Shown: positions 1 through 12,056, numbered from the stretch's first letter. The stretch: DNA of 64,000 bases from Channallabes apus (GCA_030522415.1 CM060108.1:53918452-53982451); one strand, 5' to 3'. Numbers and translations: made by a program. Notes: generated by a model from the letters alone, not told the origin.

Positions 1-176
1 CAGAAGGAAACACAAACATGAGGGCTCCCTGAGATGTAAAGCAAACAATCACCTCACCGTCAACAAACCTGAGTGATCAAATGAGACTGAGGAAGACAGC
101 ATCTAAACATACCAGTTCACCATAATACTCTACGTCCATGAGTCCCCCAGATCTGCTCCTTTACCTTATGGCAAAT

Positions 177-3149
177 CTATTTATAAAATGCTTGGTTAAA
201 TAAATAGGTTTTTAGCCTAGACTTAAACACAGAGACTGTGTCTGAGTCCCGAACACTATTTGGAAGACTATTCCATAATTTTGGGGCTTTGTAAGAAAAA
301 GCTCTGCCCCCAGCTGTAGTTTTCATAATACGCGGTACTGATAAGCAGCCTGCATCCTTTGACCGAAGTAGGCGTGGCGGGTCGTAAGACACTAGCAGTT
401 CGCTCAGATACTGCGGCGCGAGACCATTTAATGCCTTATATGTCAAGAGTAGTATTTTAAAATCAATGCGAAATTTCACAGGGAGCCAATGCAGTGAAGA
501 TAGGATAGGGGTGATGTGCTCATATCTTCTGGTTCTAGTGAGGACTCTCGCTGCTGCATTCTGGACTAGCTGAAGCGTGTTTATGCACCTAACTGAACAA
601 CCAGACAGTAAGGCATTACAATAGTCCAACCTAGAAGTGATAAAAGCATGAACTAGTTTTTCTGCATCATTTAGCGACAATATATTTCTTATTTTGGCGA
701 TATTTCTAAGGTGAAAGAATGCTATCCTGGTGATATTATCTACATGAGCTTCAAATGAAAGGCTGGAATCTATAATCACGCCGAGGTCTTTTACTGTTGC
801 ACTTGACGGAACAGAAAGGCTATCTAAAGTTACGGTGAGATCTAAGATTTTACTTCTAGCTGTATGCGGTCCTATGACTAGAACTTCTGTCTTATCCGGA
901 TTAAGCAGAAGGAAGTTAATTAGCATCCAATTTCTTATGTCTTGAACACATTGCTCAACTTTAGTAAGATGGTTTTTCTCATCAGGTTTTGTTGAGACGT
1001 ATAGCTGTGTGTCGTCAGCATAACAATGAAAACTAATACCATGCTTACGGATTATGTTGCCCAGAGGAAGCATGTAAAGGGAAAAAAGCAGTGGGCCTAA
1101 AACTGAACCCTGCGGAACACCAAACTCCACTAGAGAACATGCAGAATAATCACCATTTAAGTCTACATACTGATAACGATCGGTCAAATAGGATCTGAGC
1201 CAGGAGAGGGTTGTACCCTCAATTCCTACTAAATTTTCTAATCTGTGAAGAAGAATAGCATGATCAATAGTGTCAAAAGCTGCACTGAGGTCGAGTAATA
1301 CAAGCATAGTTACACAACCCTGATCAGAGGCCAATAGGAGGTCATTTACTACTTTAACGAGTGCTGTTTCTGTGCTGTGATGAGGCCTAAATCCTGACTG
1401 ATACAGTTCATGTATGCCATTTCTATGTAGATATGAGCATAGCTGCTCCGCTACTATCTTTTCCAGAATCTTAGAGATAAAGGGGAGGTTTGATATTGGC
1501 CTGTAATTGGACAGCTGACAGGGGTCGAGGTCAGGTTTCTTAATTATTGGTTTAATAACTGCTACTTTAAAAGATTTTGGAACATAACCAATGCTAAGTG
1601 AGGAATTAATTATTCTCAACAACGGTTCTGTTATTACTGGTACTATCTGTTTAAGAAAATGTGTCGGTATAGGATCTAATATACAGGTTGATGAATTTGC
1701 AGAAGAGATGAGTGAAATTAGTTCATTCTCTTCAAGAGGAGTAAAGTATTCTAGGTTTGAATCTGACATGGCTAGGTTAACATCAGTATCAATTACATTG
1801 TTTGGTTTCAAAGCCTCAATTTTATGCCTGATATTTACAATTTTATTATTAAAAAAGTTCATGAAGTCCTCACTATTGCATGATGTTGTTGTGGAGATTT
1901 CTGTAGTGGTCTTATTTCTGGTTAATTTGGCTACGGTATTAAATAAAAATCTAGGATTATTTTTATTTTCTTCTATAAGAGTGGAGAGATACGTTGATCT
2001 AGCTACACTAAGAGCTTTCCTATAGTTCAGGATGCTCTCTTTCCATGCTATTTGAAATACCAACAATTTAGTTTGACGCCATTTACGCTCTAATTTCCGA
2101 GCAGTCTGTTTTAAAGTGCGCGTGTGATCGTTATACCAGGGAGCGAGTTTCTTATCTCTAATAATTTTTCTTTTAGCTGGAGCTACATTATCTAAGGTAC
2201 AACGAAGTGTCGACTCTAAATATTCAGTCGCCTGATCAAGTTCTGTGGGGTCAGACGGTGGCCTAATCGAAGTTGGTAACTCTGGGAGATTACTGATAAA
2301 ACTCTGTGTGGTAGTTGATGTGAATGTACGTTTAATACGATAGCGCGGTGCTGTGCGTACATTATCACTGTGACACACTTGAATGGAGACAAGATAGTGA
2401 TCTGAGATAATTTCTGACAGTGGAATTGTGAATACATTTCTTATAATTAATCCAAAGAATATTACTAAATCTAAAGTGTGACCTGCTTTATGAGTGGGTC
2501 CTACTACACACTGATTTACACCTACGGAGTCCAGTATGGATATAAATGCTGTTCTCAGAGGGTCTTCTGGATTCTCAAAATGAATGTTAAAATCTCCAGC
2601 AATTAACACTTTGTCTACAGAAATGACCAGGTCTGAGATGAAATCTGCAAATTCACTAAGAAATTCAGAATACGGCCCTGGAGGTCTGTAAATTATAATT
2701 AGTGGAATCGACTGAGCTGATTTAATATACTTAAATACACTTATGTTACTATAGAGAATTTCAAATGAGTTAAATTTGTGTCGGTGTTTTTGTACGATAG
2801 ACAGATTATCATTATGAATAACTGCGACGCCTCCTCCTCTACCAGTTAACCGAGGCTGGTGTATGTAGCTGTATCCAGGAGGACTAGCTTCATTTAGAGC
2901 TACATACTCATCCTGTTTAACCCATGTTTCAGTTAAACAGAGTATATCAAACGCCTGATCTGTGATAATTTCATTAACAATAACTGCTTTTGATGTGAGA
3001 GATCTAATATTTAACAATCCTAGCTTCAGATCAGAGGTGCCGGCTGCGCATTCAGTATGATCGGAGTTTGTGGTCTTTATGTTAATTAGATTATTGAAAC
3101 AGACTTTCTGGGTCTTTCTACATTTTTGCTTAGATCGGGGAACAGACAC
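177..3149 (-). CDS. L2 LINE ORF2: endonuclease-reverse transcriptase
   Basis: This encodes the retrotransposition enzyme of the LINE: it nicks genomic DNA and reverse-transcribes the element's RNA at the nick. About 990 residues are open without a stop. The apurinic-type endonuclease is at the N-terminus: LTETW at about 72-76, GDFN at about 185-188 and SDH at about 249-251. The reverse transcriptase follows: LLDLSAAFD at about 618-626, [13 protein letters not shown] at about 677-689 and the catalytic YADD at about 710-713. A C-terminal thumb/tail ends in a TAG stop. The marked start is a GTG. The frame stays open further upstream and I see no ATG before the endonuclease, so initiation is unclear. 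Coupling to ORF1 by re-initiation is possible, as proposed for other LINEs. All known catalytic motifs appear present, so the protein could be active; that is inference. Confidence 0.9.
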   Translation of the reverse strand: MSVPRSKQKCRKTQKVCFNNLINIKTTNSDHTECAAGTSDLKLGLLNIRSLTSKAVIVNEIITDQAFDILCLTETWVKQDEYVALNEASPPGYSYIHQPRLTGRGGGVAVIHNDNLSIVQKHRHKFNSFEILYSNISVFKYIKSAQSIPLIIIYRPPGPYSEFLSEFADFISDLVISVDKVLIAGDFNIHFENPEDPLRTAFISILDSVGVNQCVVGPTHKAGHTLDLVIFFGLIIRNVFTIPLSEIISDHYLVSIQVCHSDNVRTAPRYRIKRTFTSTTTQSFISNLPELPTSIRPPSDPTELDQATEYLESTLRCTLDNVAPAKRKIIRDKKLAPWYNDHTRTLKQTARKLERKWRQTKLLVFQIAWKESILNYRKALSVARSTYLSTLIEENKNNPRFLFNTVAKLTRNKTTTEISTTTSCNSEDFMNFFNNKIVNIRHKIEALKPNNVIDTDVNLAMSDSNLEYFTPLEENELISLISSANSSTCILDPIPTHFLKQIVPVITEPLLRIINSSLSIGYVPKSFKVAVIKPIIKKPDLDPCQLSNYRPISNLPFISKILEKIVAEQLCSYLHRNGIHELYQSGFRPHHSTETALVKVVNDLLLASDQGCVTMLVLLDLSAAFDTIDHAILLHRLENLVGIEGTTLSWLRSYLTDRYQYVDLNGDYSACSLVEFGVPQGSVLGPLLFSLYMLPLGNIIRKHGISFHCYADDTQLYVSTKPDEKNHLTKVEQCVQDIRNWMLINFLLLNPDKTEVLVIGPHTARSKILDLTVTLDSLSVPSSATVKDLGVIIDSSLSFEAHVDNITRIAFFHLRNIAKIRNILSLNDAEKLVHAFITSRLDYCNALLSGCSVRCINTLQLVQNAAARVLTRTRRYEHITPILSSLHWLPVKFRIDFKILLLTYKALNGLAPQYLSELLVSYDPPRLLRSKDAGCLSVPRIMKTTAGGRAFSYKAPKLWNSLPNSVRDSDTVSVFKSRLKTYLFNQAFYK

Positions 3150-3245
3150 AGTCTCAATATGGTGAACCCTGAGTGACGACTCTATGCAGCTAGCAGACGG
3201 TTGGTTTAGCCTGTCTGTCTGCTCCCTGGCCTGGGCTCTGGATTG

Positions 3246-4151
3246 TCACCGATTAACTAGACCTCTACTGAGACTATGAGCTATACTACAGGAAATGAGA
3301 GCAGCACCTTCCCGAGTGGGATGGACACCGTCCCGCCCTAACAGGCCAGCTTTGCCCTCAAAGGTCTTCCAATTATCTATGTAGCCCACATTATTTTCGG
3401 AGCACCACCTGGACATCCAGCGGTTCAGCGACCATAACCTGCTGTAAGCTATGTCGCCACGTCTCATTGGGATGGGACCAGAGCATACTACTTCATCGGA
3501 CATCGCCTTCGCTAATTTAAACACCTCTGTAAAGTTATTCTTACTAACCTCTGACTGACGAAGGCGTATATCATTAGCTCCAGCATGTACCACTATCTTA
3601 GAGAGCCTGTGCTGTCCTAGAGCCCTAAGATTACCTGCTATGTCCGGTGCTCTGGCTCCTGGGATACACCTAACCACTGCCGCTGGCGCCCCTAAAGGTC
3701 TAGCTAATGTCACGTGCCTCAGTATAGAGTCTCCTATAACCAGAGCTCTTTCAGGTTTCTCAGCGGGTGCAGCACTGAGGAGAGCAAACCTGTTGGACAC
3801 GTGACGTGCAGAGGAGGTGTGCTCCGGTGGGCTAGCCTTAGCGTTAGCTTTGGCTGAACGAGTATGCCGCCGAGTCGTCACCCACTCGCCCCGCTGTGAG
3901 GGCTCTAATGCCGGAGTCGGGGGCTGTTTATCTCCGCCTGTGGCACCCAGACTGTCCGCTACAGGAATAACGCTGCTCTCACACTGTCTAACCCTCTCTA
4001 AAGTCTGGATGCGCTCCTCTAACGCTGATATCTTCTCCGTCAGAGTGCTCACTAACACACACCTATCACAAATAAAATTATCACTAATGACGGAGGAAGA
4101 ATGTCTAAACATCCTGCACTCTACACACTGAACAAGCTGAACGGTAGACAT
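3246..4151 (-). CDS. L2 LINE ORF1 with zinc-binding, coiled-coil and SGNH-esterase domains
   Basis: ORF1 proteins of the CR1/L2 group bind the element's RNA as multimers, and some carry an esterase domain of unknown role. I chose the ATG at 4151 because the longer frame up to 4229 begins with a non-ATG codon. The protein is 301 residues. Cys9, Cys12, Cys28 and Cys31 form a CxxC...CxxC zinc-binding pair, followed by a short predicted coiled coil at about 36-56. A low-complexity basic linker follows. A GDSL/SGNH-hydrolase-like domain has GDSI at about 140 (nucleophile serine 142), GAND at about 191 (Asn193) and the Asp274/His277 pair in DGVH. All catalytic blocks are present. ORF2 lies just downstream in the same orientation. 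Confidence 0.85.
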   Translation of the reverse strand: MSTVQLVQCVECRMFRHSSSVISDNFICDRCVLVSTLTEKISALEERIQTLERVRQCESSVIPVADSLGATGGDKQPPTPALEPSQRGEWVTTRRHTRSAKANAKASPPEHTSSARHVSNRFALLSAAPAEKPERALVIGDSILRHVTLARPLGAPAAVVRCIPGARAPDIAGNLRALGQHRLSKIVVHAGANDIRLRQSEVSKNNFTEVFKLAKAMSDEVVCSGPIPMRRGDIAYSRLWSLNRWMSRWCSENNVGYIDNWKTFEGKAGLLGRDGVHPTREGAALISCSIAHSLSRGLVNR

Positions 4152-4260
4152 TATAACGTACCCTCTGTGTCGGAGTTTTAGTTGTTTAGTTGAGGAAACT
4201 CGTGCGTTGCGAAACTTTCGCGGCAACAATACGAAAAGTAGGACGTGCTAAAGCGTCAGC

Positions 4261-5670
4261 AGATGTCAATGTGCTTTTGCGTTATTATAAGAATTAAATG
4301 TCGTAGGCTGTTATGATCATTATAATGTTCTTTAATAAATAATAAACTTTTTAACAAATTAAATTTTTACATCCCAGCACCCCCGTTGTGCTGTACCACC
4401 ACCGGCAAAAACCTTATAAAATACAAGTGAAACATTAAACGAATTTACCATCACAGTACTATAATTACAGTACAGATTTAGAACTTAAATTAAATATAGG
4501 CGTTTTTTAGTTCCATCGAATTTAAGCAAACTAAATGTTAACACAGTGAGCCTTTATATTTTATCATTTTGTGTAACACTCTGGCTGTGTGTATCAGAAA
4601 AAGTGGGTGAGTCACAAATTAATGGGCAAAAATTATATAACTATATAAGATACATAGACAAAACGTTATGATGTAAAATAACAAAAGCAAACGGATACAG
4701 CGCTATTCTGTATGGGTTTCTGTGAACTTGAGCATGTCAGAAAATAAACCGAAACTCCGTGTATACTCGCCTCACAGACGTGAAAGTATATACTTACAGA
4801 AATTTATACTTACTGCTTTTATATAAACTAATGCGGAAAATATCAGCTTATGGAATTCGTATAAAACGTGGATTACTACAGCGCATCCACTCACAGCCAA
4901 AACCAAAGACATCAACTTATCAATGAATTATTAAAATGGCCAATCAGTTTCCCTGCTGTTTTCCCCGACGCATTCATAATCATTAGTCTACTTCTGCCAG
5001 TGTGGTGTTTCTTAACCCCACCCCCGTTAAAACGGCGTATTCTCGCCCACGAGAGGTTGTGCGCGCGCGGCCCACTACACAGCAAAAAACATGTTAGTAT
5101 ATTAGTATAACTGAAATAAAGCAGCTCACATCGGTGTGCGTTTCGCACAGCACCGCAAAGACAGCGCTTATTTAACACATATAAATGTGTTTGTTGTATT
5201 TCTGGGGAAGAGAAATCTCTTATAAATATCTTATATTTCGGCGCGCGTTCATCTGACTTTAGATCAAAACTCGGCAAAGTTAAAGAGCGCACACGCGCAC
5301 CGTGGGTTCACGCGAACATTTTGCATTCACTAAAAGGCTTATTCACAACCACATTTCAGCCATTCACACACATGCATTGTACTATGTTGTTCGTACACAC
5401 TTTCACTTTTCATCTCCCCTTTGATCAAAATGCTCCCGATATGAGCCGACACGAGCAGCTTTGTTTCAGTCATAATATTCATCTATCATAAACAGGTGCA
5501 ACATTTGCAAAGCGCTGCAAACGCTGCATTTTATAAAAGTGAAAAGCGCACACGATGTGAGCAGCTTTAATTATTAATAATTCAATAATTATTAAATGGT
5601 GGACCTAAACAGCAAAAAGCACAATGATTTATTTTTTTTATTATTATGATCACTTTCTTTTGCTGTTTGG
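4261..5670. other. Non-coding stretch, nothing recognised
   Basis: AT-rich sequence with a CpG-richer patch around 5030-5300. Open frames here (for example on the minus strand between 4912 and 5292) show no family I recognise and have no splice or codon-bias support. It may include the target site of the L2 and old, unrecognisable repeats. Confidence 0.5.
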
Positions 5671-5672
5671 GT

Positions 5673-5912
5673 TTAGTGTTGAATGATTATTTGAAACTGA
5701 AGCGTGCAGGGCTGTGTGTCGGACATGGTGGTCTGCAGTACGGGGGCCCCCCAAGTAAACACGCTGACGTCATCATCGGAGCTGTTTCTGAACATGTCCC
5801 AGTCTGCGTCATCGAGTGCGTCCTGTAACACGGCCACCGATTGGTCCGTCCAGCGCGCGACCTCCCACTGAACCGGAACTTCCTGTTTCAGCCTTTGTTT
5901 ATATTTTGGCAT
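5673..5912 (-). mobile_element. Fragment of a LINE endonuclease region (relative of the 40.2 kb LINE family)
   Basis: The translated minus strand has the segment around the motif LQDALDDADWDMF, which matches the equivalent LQDALDDVDWDMF of the adjoining fragment (5888-7100) and of the 40.2 kb element. It is a diverged second copy of the same short region, placed directly after the first. The two pieces therefore come from two related elements or from a duplicated junction. No complete domain remains. Confidence 0.6.
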
Positions 5913-7110
5913 GAATTTACAAGCGTGCTAACGAAGCTAACTGCTACATCCGCAAACTCGTTGATGTCTTCTGCGCAGGCTCGGAACATGTCCCAATCTA
6001 CATCATCGAGCGCGTCCTGTAGCGTAGCTTCTGATTGGGCAGACCAGCGTTGAACTTCCCTCATGACCGGAGCTTCATGACGAAAGCTTTGTTGATATTC
6101 CAGTATGAGGAAAATGGCATTGTGGTCTGATTTCCCGAATGCTGGATGTGAAACAGCATTGTAGCCCCGCTTGTATGGTGTGTAGCAGTGGTCCAGAATG
6201 TTGAGTCTCCTCGTCGGACATGTAACATGTTGACGAAAGTTTGGCAAAACCTGTCTGAGGTTCGCTTTATTAAAGTCACCTGCTACAATGTGCGCTGCGT
6301 CCGGGTGTTTGTTTTGGAACTCACTCAGCACATCATGTACAGTAGTTCAGACAGAGCAGTGCCTGTGTCCGCGTGGGGTGGGATGTAGACCGCCGTGGCA
6401 ATGACCGAGGTGAACTCGCGAGGCAGGTAGAAAGGATGACACTTAACACTCAGATATTCCAAATGAGGCGAGCAGCTACTGGAGAGAATGGAAACACTCC
6501 TGGCAACGCACCACTTCTTGTTGACCATGAAACACACACCACCATCTTTAGCTTTGTTAGACTCTGCCGTCCTGTCCGTGCGGAACACAGAGAATGAGTC
6601 CGATGGGGTTACAACTCAGTCCGGCACAATGGGGGTCAGCCATGTTTCTGTAAAGCACAGAAGATTACAATCCCTGATATCTCGCTGGAAAGTAACTCTG
6701 GCTCTGAGGTCATCAAGCTTATTCTCCAGTGACTGTACATTAGCCAGCAGGATACTCGGCAGAGGGGTGCGATGAGCTTGTTCTCTCATTCTGTTACGGA
6801 CGCCGGAGCATTTCCTTCGACACTTCTTTGTTCTTCGCCGCGGGTTAGCGTCCCGTCCATTGCTGTTGTCCAGTGTAGTATCTCAGAGGGCCACGACGGG
6901 TCAGGCTTAAAGGTGGTATAAGTAAGCGCCGAAATCTGAATTCCTATATCCAGTAGTGTTCTACTGTCATAGGTCACTAAACCTGAAGTACTATTAGCGA
7001 ATGAAAGTAAAATAAAGAAAGAAAGAAGGAAAAAAACGCACAGTTTGTACGGGGCGATCGGGAAGGCGTCTGGACGTGGTCGCGCCATCATGTCATCATC
7101 AGTATCAGGC
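5888..7110 (-). mobile_element. 5' half of a LINE (FADD family), broken
   Basis: On the minus strand this aligns by eye with 40173-41300. It has the same 5' leader peptide (ARPRPDAF...), then endonuclease blocks including VAGDFN and SDHNAIF. Frame changes near 6590 and 6780 mean it cannot make one protein. The reverse-transcriptase part is missing; the element stops at about 5888, where a related fragment begins. It shares its 5' start (just before a GATGGCGCG string) with the 40.2 kb copy, which supports that as the true 5' end of the family. Confidence 0.75.
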
Positions 7111-7251
7111 TTCTGCACCCACAATGTGGGAAGGAGAGATTCCGTAGGTCTTTCTTACCAACTGCTGTCAGACTATACAACTTAGACTCTGACCACATAC
7201 GCACAAGCAAACGCACAAACGATTAAACACACGCATCAAATACACCATGGT

Positions 7252-7912
7252 AGTTCAAATTCAAATTTTATTGGTCACATACACAATCATACACAGTATA
7301 ATATGCAGTGAAATGCTTTATACGACCGCCAGTGACCTTAAAAAAAAAAAAAAAAAAAAAAAAAGCTTGTACGTAAAATAATCAATAAAAAGGAAATACT
7401 AAAGAAATAATTTTAACTAGTAAAATTAACTGTGCATAAGGGCATAATAAAATATTGCAAAAATATAGAAATATGGTATTAAAGTGTCAGTGGTTGTGCA
7501 AATATGCATGAAAGGTGACATGTGCAATTGTCCAGATGTATGAGTATTTAGTGCAAGTGTGTATGAATGTGTCCATGATTGTCCAGTCAGTGTTGTGAGC
7601 TTAAAAGATTTTATTAGTCCTGTGTGGAGGTGTGATTGAGAGACCTTATCGCCTGCGGGAAGAAGCTCCTCCTCAGTCTCTCTGTATTGGCCTTTAGGGA
7701 GCGGAATCTCTTCCCAGACCGCAACAAAGAGAACAGTCCATTACTGGGGTGACTGAGGTCCTTCATGATCTTCCTGGCCTTAGTCCAGCACCGCTTGCTG
7801 TAGATGGAGTGTAGGTCAGGGAGCTCAGTGCGGATGATGCGCTCGGCTGATCGCACCACCCTCTGTAGAGCTCGTCTGTCCTGCATGGTGCTGTTCCCGA
7901 ACCAGGTCGTGA
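7252..7912 (-). mobile_element. 5'-truncated LINE: C-terminal RT tail and 3' UTR
   Basis: On the minus strand, a 90-residue open frame (7614-7886) encodes the C-terminal tail of a LINE polymerase (DRRALQRVVRSAERI... to FFPQAIRSLN), comparable to the C-terminus of the 40.2 kb element. It is followed by a 3' UTR with an A-run (about 7340-7364 on the plus strand) and the end 'tgaccaataaaatttgaa'. The same kind of 3' end recurs at 53040-53447 and 53527-53640. Confidence 0.75.
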
Positions 7913-8380
7913 TGTTAACCAGGTCGTGGTGATGTGTGCAATATCATGACGGAACATGCTAACTTCATAGTGATGTGCAGTATCTCTAGGCATGTGCAAT
8001 ACTATGGTGGAACATGCAATTTTGTCTTTCTGTCTTGGGGGAACCACCATAACTGGGCAAAGTGCAATTTAAAATATTATTGCTCACTCTCTGTATGTAT
8101 ACATATACTCATTGCATACAAAATATTACTTAGTCAACTGTGTTTACTTATAGTCTAAATATATATTTCTGTAAATATTTTTTTTACTACACAGATGTCC
8201 ATATTCAATAGCCAAATTGTACAGTATACATTTATACTGTTATTAATCTATTTTTTTCTATTTTATTTTACTTTATTTTGTTGTTTCTTAATTTTCAACT
8301 TGTACTGTCCACTTGCTGCCACTGCAAAACAAATTGCACACTTGTGGGACTAATAAAGGTTTATCTTATCTCATCATAGA
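7913..8380 (+). mobile_element. LINE 3' UTR fragment with TTATC-type tail
   Basis: An AT-rich, non-coding stretch ends in 'gggactaataaaggttta' followed by TCTTATCTCATC. That ending has a polyadenylation-type AATAAA followed by a short repeat tail, typical of fish LINE 3' ends. It points the opposite way from the fragment just before it. Family not resolved. Confidence 0.5.
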
Positions 8381-9460
8381 TTCATGCCACGAGTCATTTT
8401 ATCATACAAAGATTATTACGTTGAGCTCAGACCACTGAGCTTCTGCTGATTCCAAAATTGACATTTTTACCATTAAAAATAAAAATGTTTTTACATTCCC
8501 TTGGGCTGTTTTCTTTTAATAATAACAATAGACAGATAGAAACAGAGAGTCTATCTAAACAAAATTAATTGCAGCTGTTTCGCAAAATGTCCATATGCGC
8601 CACCTTTTCATAAATTACTTTGAATTGTGACTGATTTATTTTGGCTGTTGCCGTTTGGCCGCGACAGTGTGCGTGGCAGTCATAGACATTCCGCTTGAGT
8701 AACCACTGTATGAGGTTTGACTCGTGGTGAGATGCGGTGATGGGCAACGTGAGCCGCTGCAATTGCCCACCGATGTTCCGCAAAAAGTTTTATTACATGT
8801 TTTTAAAGCGGCTTAAACATGTTTAATTTTTCACGTGGAAAGATGTAAACGCAATCGCAGTGCCAAAACTCTCTGTGAATCATGATGAACTGTACTTCCG
8901 GTCACCTCGCAGGTGATATCGGAGTATTAAAGTTGACTGAGATGAATTAAGTCCATTACAGAGCCATACATTATTATTTTAAAGCTTTTTCTCGGATGCA
9001 AAAAGAAAACAAAAAAAAAGGTATTTCAAATGACTTAAAGGGTCAAAAAGGCACACATTGAAATACGTAATTATGCAAAAAACTTTGTCAAAAGCACGCT
9101 GTCAACAAATAATTGTTCAAAAACATAATGCAAGCTTTTAAAAATAATTAAATGAAGCTTTGAGGCAGAAGATTTTGCCTCAATCATTTTTTGTAATAAA
9201 ATTACTTGAGGAATCGTTTCAGCCGTAATTCTTTTTGTTTATTTTACTTTTTAGCCAAGTTTAATTGATTATTAATTATTTAATTTGATTATTTATTAAA
9301 TGTAATTATTTATGCATTATTTCATTTAATTGCTGTTTTTAATTAACTGTCACTAACTGATTTGTATTTACTTTTTACATAGTTTACATTACTTTTACAT
9401 TTTTTCTTTCATTTTATGCTGTTTAATTCTGCTTGTTTTACTCCTATTATTGTATAGTCT
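8381..9460. other. AT-rich intergenic stretch containing repeat R1
   Basis: No gene recognised. About 8509-8730 matches 46973-47165 closely (shared 'acaatagacagatag', 'gtttggccgcgac' and 'attccgcttgagtaacc'), so it is a dispersed repeat that I call R1. The remainder, especially 9000-9460, is very AT-rich. Paralogy with the gene B upstream region begins only at about 9465. Confidence 0.6.
8509..8730 (+). repeat. Dispersed repeat R1, copy 1
   Basis: About 200 bp shared in the same orientation with 46973-47165, with small indels. No coding frame and no clear terminal repeats. Unclassified. Confidence 0.65.
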
Positions 9461-9579
9461 CATAGGACTCTGTTCACGTAATAGTGTCTGAAAAATAATC
9501 ATTAAATATAATTTTTTTGGCATTGAACAATGTTTTGTATTTTTCATCATGCTGAATTCTATTTTCTCTCATTTAACAG

Positions 9580-10349
9580 GAATAATAAAAAGGGGGAAAA
9601 AAGACATTTGTACTATGAATAGTCAAGAAGAAACTCAGACAGACCTTCACCGCTGCCTAAAATGTGGAAAGAGTTTTTTTCAAGAGAAGGATCTCACAAC
9701 ACACCAGCTCATCCACAGACGACGCAAAACGCATCAGTGCTCACAGTGTGGAAAGAGTTTCACTCAAAAGTATCGTTTCCATGAACATCAGCACACTCAT
9801 ACAGGAGAGAAGCCGTATCAGTGCTCACAGTGTGGAAAGAGTTTTGTTTACATGAGAAGTTTTAAAACACACCAACGCATCCATAAAGGAGAAAAGCCCT
9901 ATCTGTGCTCACTGTGTGGAAGGGGTTTTATTACCAAGAGTCATTTTAAACAGCATCAACAGATTCACACTGGAGACAAACCGTTTCACTGTTTACAGTG
10001 TGGGAAGAGTTTTTATAAAAAATATTCTTTCCAGCAACATCAGCGTATTCACACTGGAGACAAACCATTTCATTGTTCTCAGTGTGGAAAGAGTTTTACT
10101 CAAAAGGTCTCTCTTCTGAAACATCAGCGTATTCACACTGGGGAGAAGCCATATTACTGCTCAGAGTGTGGAAAGAGTTTTAATCATTTAAGCAATTTCC
10201 AACAACACCAACGCATTCACACTGGAGAGAAACCGTATTACTGCTCCGTGTGTGGAAAGAATTTTGCTCAAAATGGCTCTTTAAAAAGCCATCTCCGCAC
10301 GCATACTAAAGAGAGAGAAAAAAAGTATTCTCAAGGTACATGCCCTTAA
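9580..10349 (+). CDS. C2H2 zinc-finger gene A, coding exon (8 fingers)
   Basis: This likely encodes a nuclear, sequence-specific DNA-binding protein. The exon starts after a pyrimidine-rich acceptor ending in CAG at 9577-9579; the ATG at 9615 follows, giving 244 residues. A short N-terminus (MNSQEETQTDLH) leads straight into eight C2H2 fingers of the form CxxC-x12-HxxxH joined by TGEKP/TGDKP linkers, then a basic tail. There is no KRAB, SCAN or other effector domain. It is small compared with gene B (24 fingers), whose N-terminus, early fingers and C-terminal tail (SQGT.P) it shares. A first exon like those of B, C and D is not found upstream: similarity to gene B breaks off at about 9465. 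It may thus use another promoter or be silent. Start chosen from alignment with B and D. Confidence 0.85.
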
Positions 10350-12056
10350 GGGGCTGCTTTAGGGCAACAAACTGGGATGCACTATGTAAAACACATGGTG
10401 AGGACATCGATGGACTGATTGACTGACTAATATAATGGTGGATTGAGGTTTGGTGTGCATGAATTAATTAAATATTTTCTTTAATAATTTTAATGTAGTA
10501 TGTTCTGTCCTCCTCCAGTTCAGGGTTTCAAACGACTGGAAAAATTGGAACTGTGGCATCGTCCTCAGTCTGTCCTTGCTCTGTAGCTCCAATTAAAATG
10601 ACGGTACATCCTGTGATGCCATCTTAAGCTCATTGCCACCCACCCCTCTTTCCTAGCTTTCCTCTGTTCCCTGGTTACTTGACCCTTTGCAGTTTCTGCA
10701 CCAGAACCATATAGAGTGATGATGCAGTAATTAACCTGTTGCATAAAGCTTACTCGATCCTTCACCATGGTTAGGACTATGTCTATTTGATTGTGGTTGT
10801 TGTAGTTTTTACATGTTTTGAAATTAGCGCCAAGTTTGTGAAAGTTTTATGCACACAGACCAATCTTTTAGATCCAGGACTTGGCTTCTAATCAGCCTGC
10901 TCCAATCACAACTGTTTCAAGCCCCTTTAGAGCTGTGCAAGACTGTCATGCTCTAAACGGTATCCAAAAAAATTCCATGGTAATAGGAGCAGTTTAATAA
11001 GTGATCGGGGCAAATTTGCTGGCATCAAGCAGCTGAGCAATGAATGGTCGATTTAAAGGTGTGTGGACTATCTTGAATTGGGAAGCCATGGAGTAAAACA
11101 CAAAGTTTTGGTCTTCCTTTGGAGTCCACGAACACGCGTGACTTAAGACTGATTCTCTATGGTCTATGGAGCTGATGACAATCCTTTTGTTGGAACCGTT
11201 TCCGGGTGTTTATAATGGCCGCTAAGTTATTGAATGCCTGCGCGTCAGATGGACACTCTCATGCTGCAAGCTCGTCCTTGATTTAGTCAGAGAGACTAGA
11301 GGAATGTGCTGAAATGTGGTTTCTCACCCCAGCCACAAGAGGGAGTCAGAGTCTGAATGTCGATGGCATAATCTGAGATGGAGTGGGATCTCTGGTGTAG
11401 CTTGATTGTTCGGCTGTCCGCCTGATACCCCAGTAAGTAATGGTCAAAAACTTTCCTTATTTCTTCCGTGATTTTATTTTTTTTTTTCTTTTAGTTTTTT
11501 TTATTTATTTTTAATTTTTTACACGTGAAGCATGATGTCGGCCACATTGAACCATGCTTTTGGAGGCCTTCAGTTCAAGCATGAGGGAACAGTGAGGAAG
11601 ATAAGAACAGAATGTGGAAGGATCCCCATCATAGTAGACACTGTGGGGAGGCATGGTTCATCACCAAAAGAGTGCACTGGAAGGAGTGATGTTAGGGTCT
11701 TGGTGATGGCTTGGAGTGTGTTGGTAATCTGGCAGATCTCATGGTCCCCCTCAGGCGAGTACCCCATGCTGGCTTCTTATCAGGCCAGATCATACTACAG
11801 ATGTCGCCATTAAGAATGTGCATATTGAGGAACGGGATCTGTTGTATAATGTGAACGGGATAATGTGTTAATCTCTCTTGGACACCTATTGACAGTCAAA
11901 ATGTGTCAAACTCAAACTGTAAATAATATGTATTTATTCTTCAATTTCTTTCTTACTTTTGTATCAATAATGATGCTTCTTTCACTGTGATTTCTCCATT
12001 AATAATAATCATTATTGTTATTATTTTAGCAGTAGTAGTAATTTTGTTGTTGTTGG
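10350..12056 (+). other. 3' UTR and downstream flank of gene A, non-coding
   Basis: Paralogous to 32343-33970 over its whole length. A variant polyadenylation-type AATTAAA lies near 10590, where gene B has AATAAA (32584). Open frames such as 11532-11813 are partly preserved in copy 2 but with indels, and I do not support them as genes. Confidence 0.6.

Larger units (their letters stand above)
1..4260 (-). mobile_element. Nearly full-length L2-type LINE (family L2-A, copy 1)
   Basis: Reading on the minus strand, this element has a short 5' UTR (above about 4151), an ORF1, a 97-bp spacer, an EN-RT ORF2 and the start of a 3' UTR that is cut by the left edge of the window. The remaining 3' UTR can be inferred from two other copies in the window (at 23447 and 25338), which run on to a GAATT-rich tail. 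Neither ORF has an internal stop, unlike every other LINE here, so this looks like the youngest copy. The exact 5' boundary is uncertain because I cannot compare the target-site duplication. Confidence 0.9.

Noticed and set aside
11532..11813. Possible second gene after gene A
   Set aside because: The paralogous stretch (33620-33870) has indels that break the frame; codons are not preserved.
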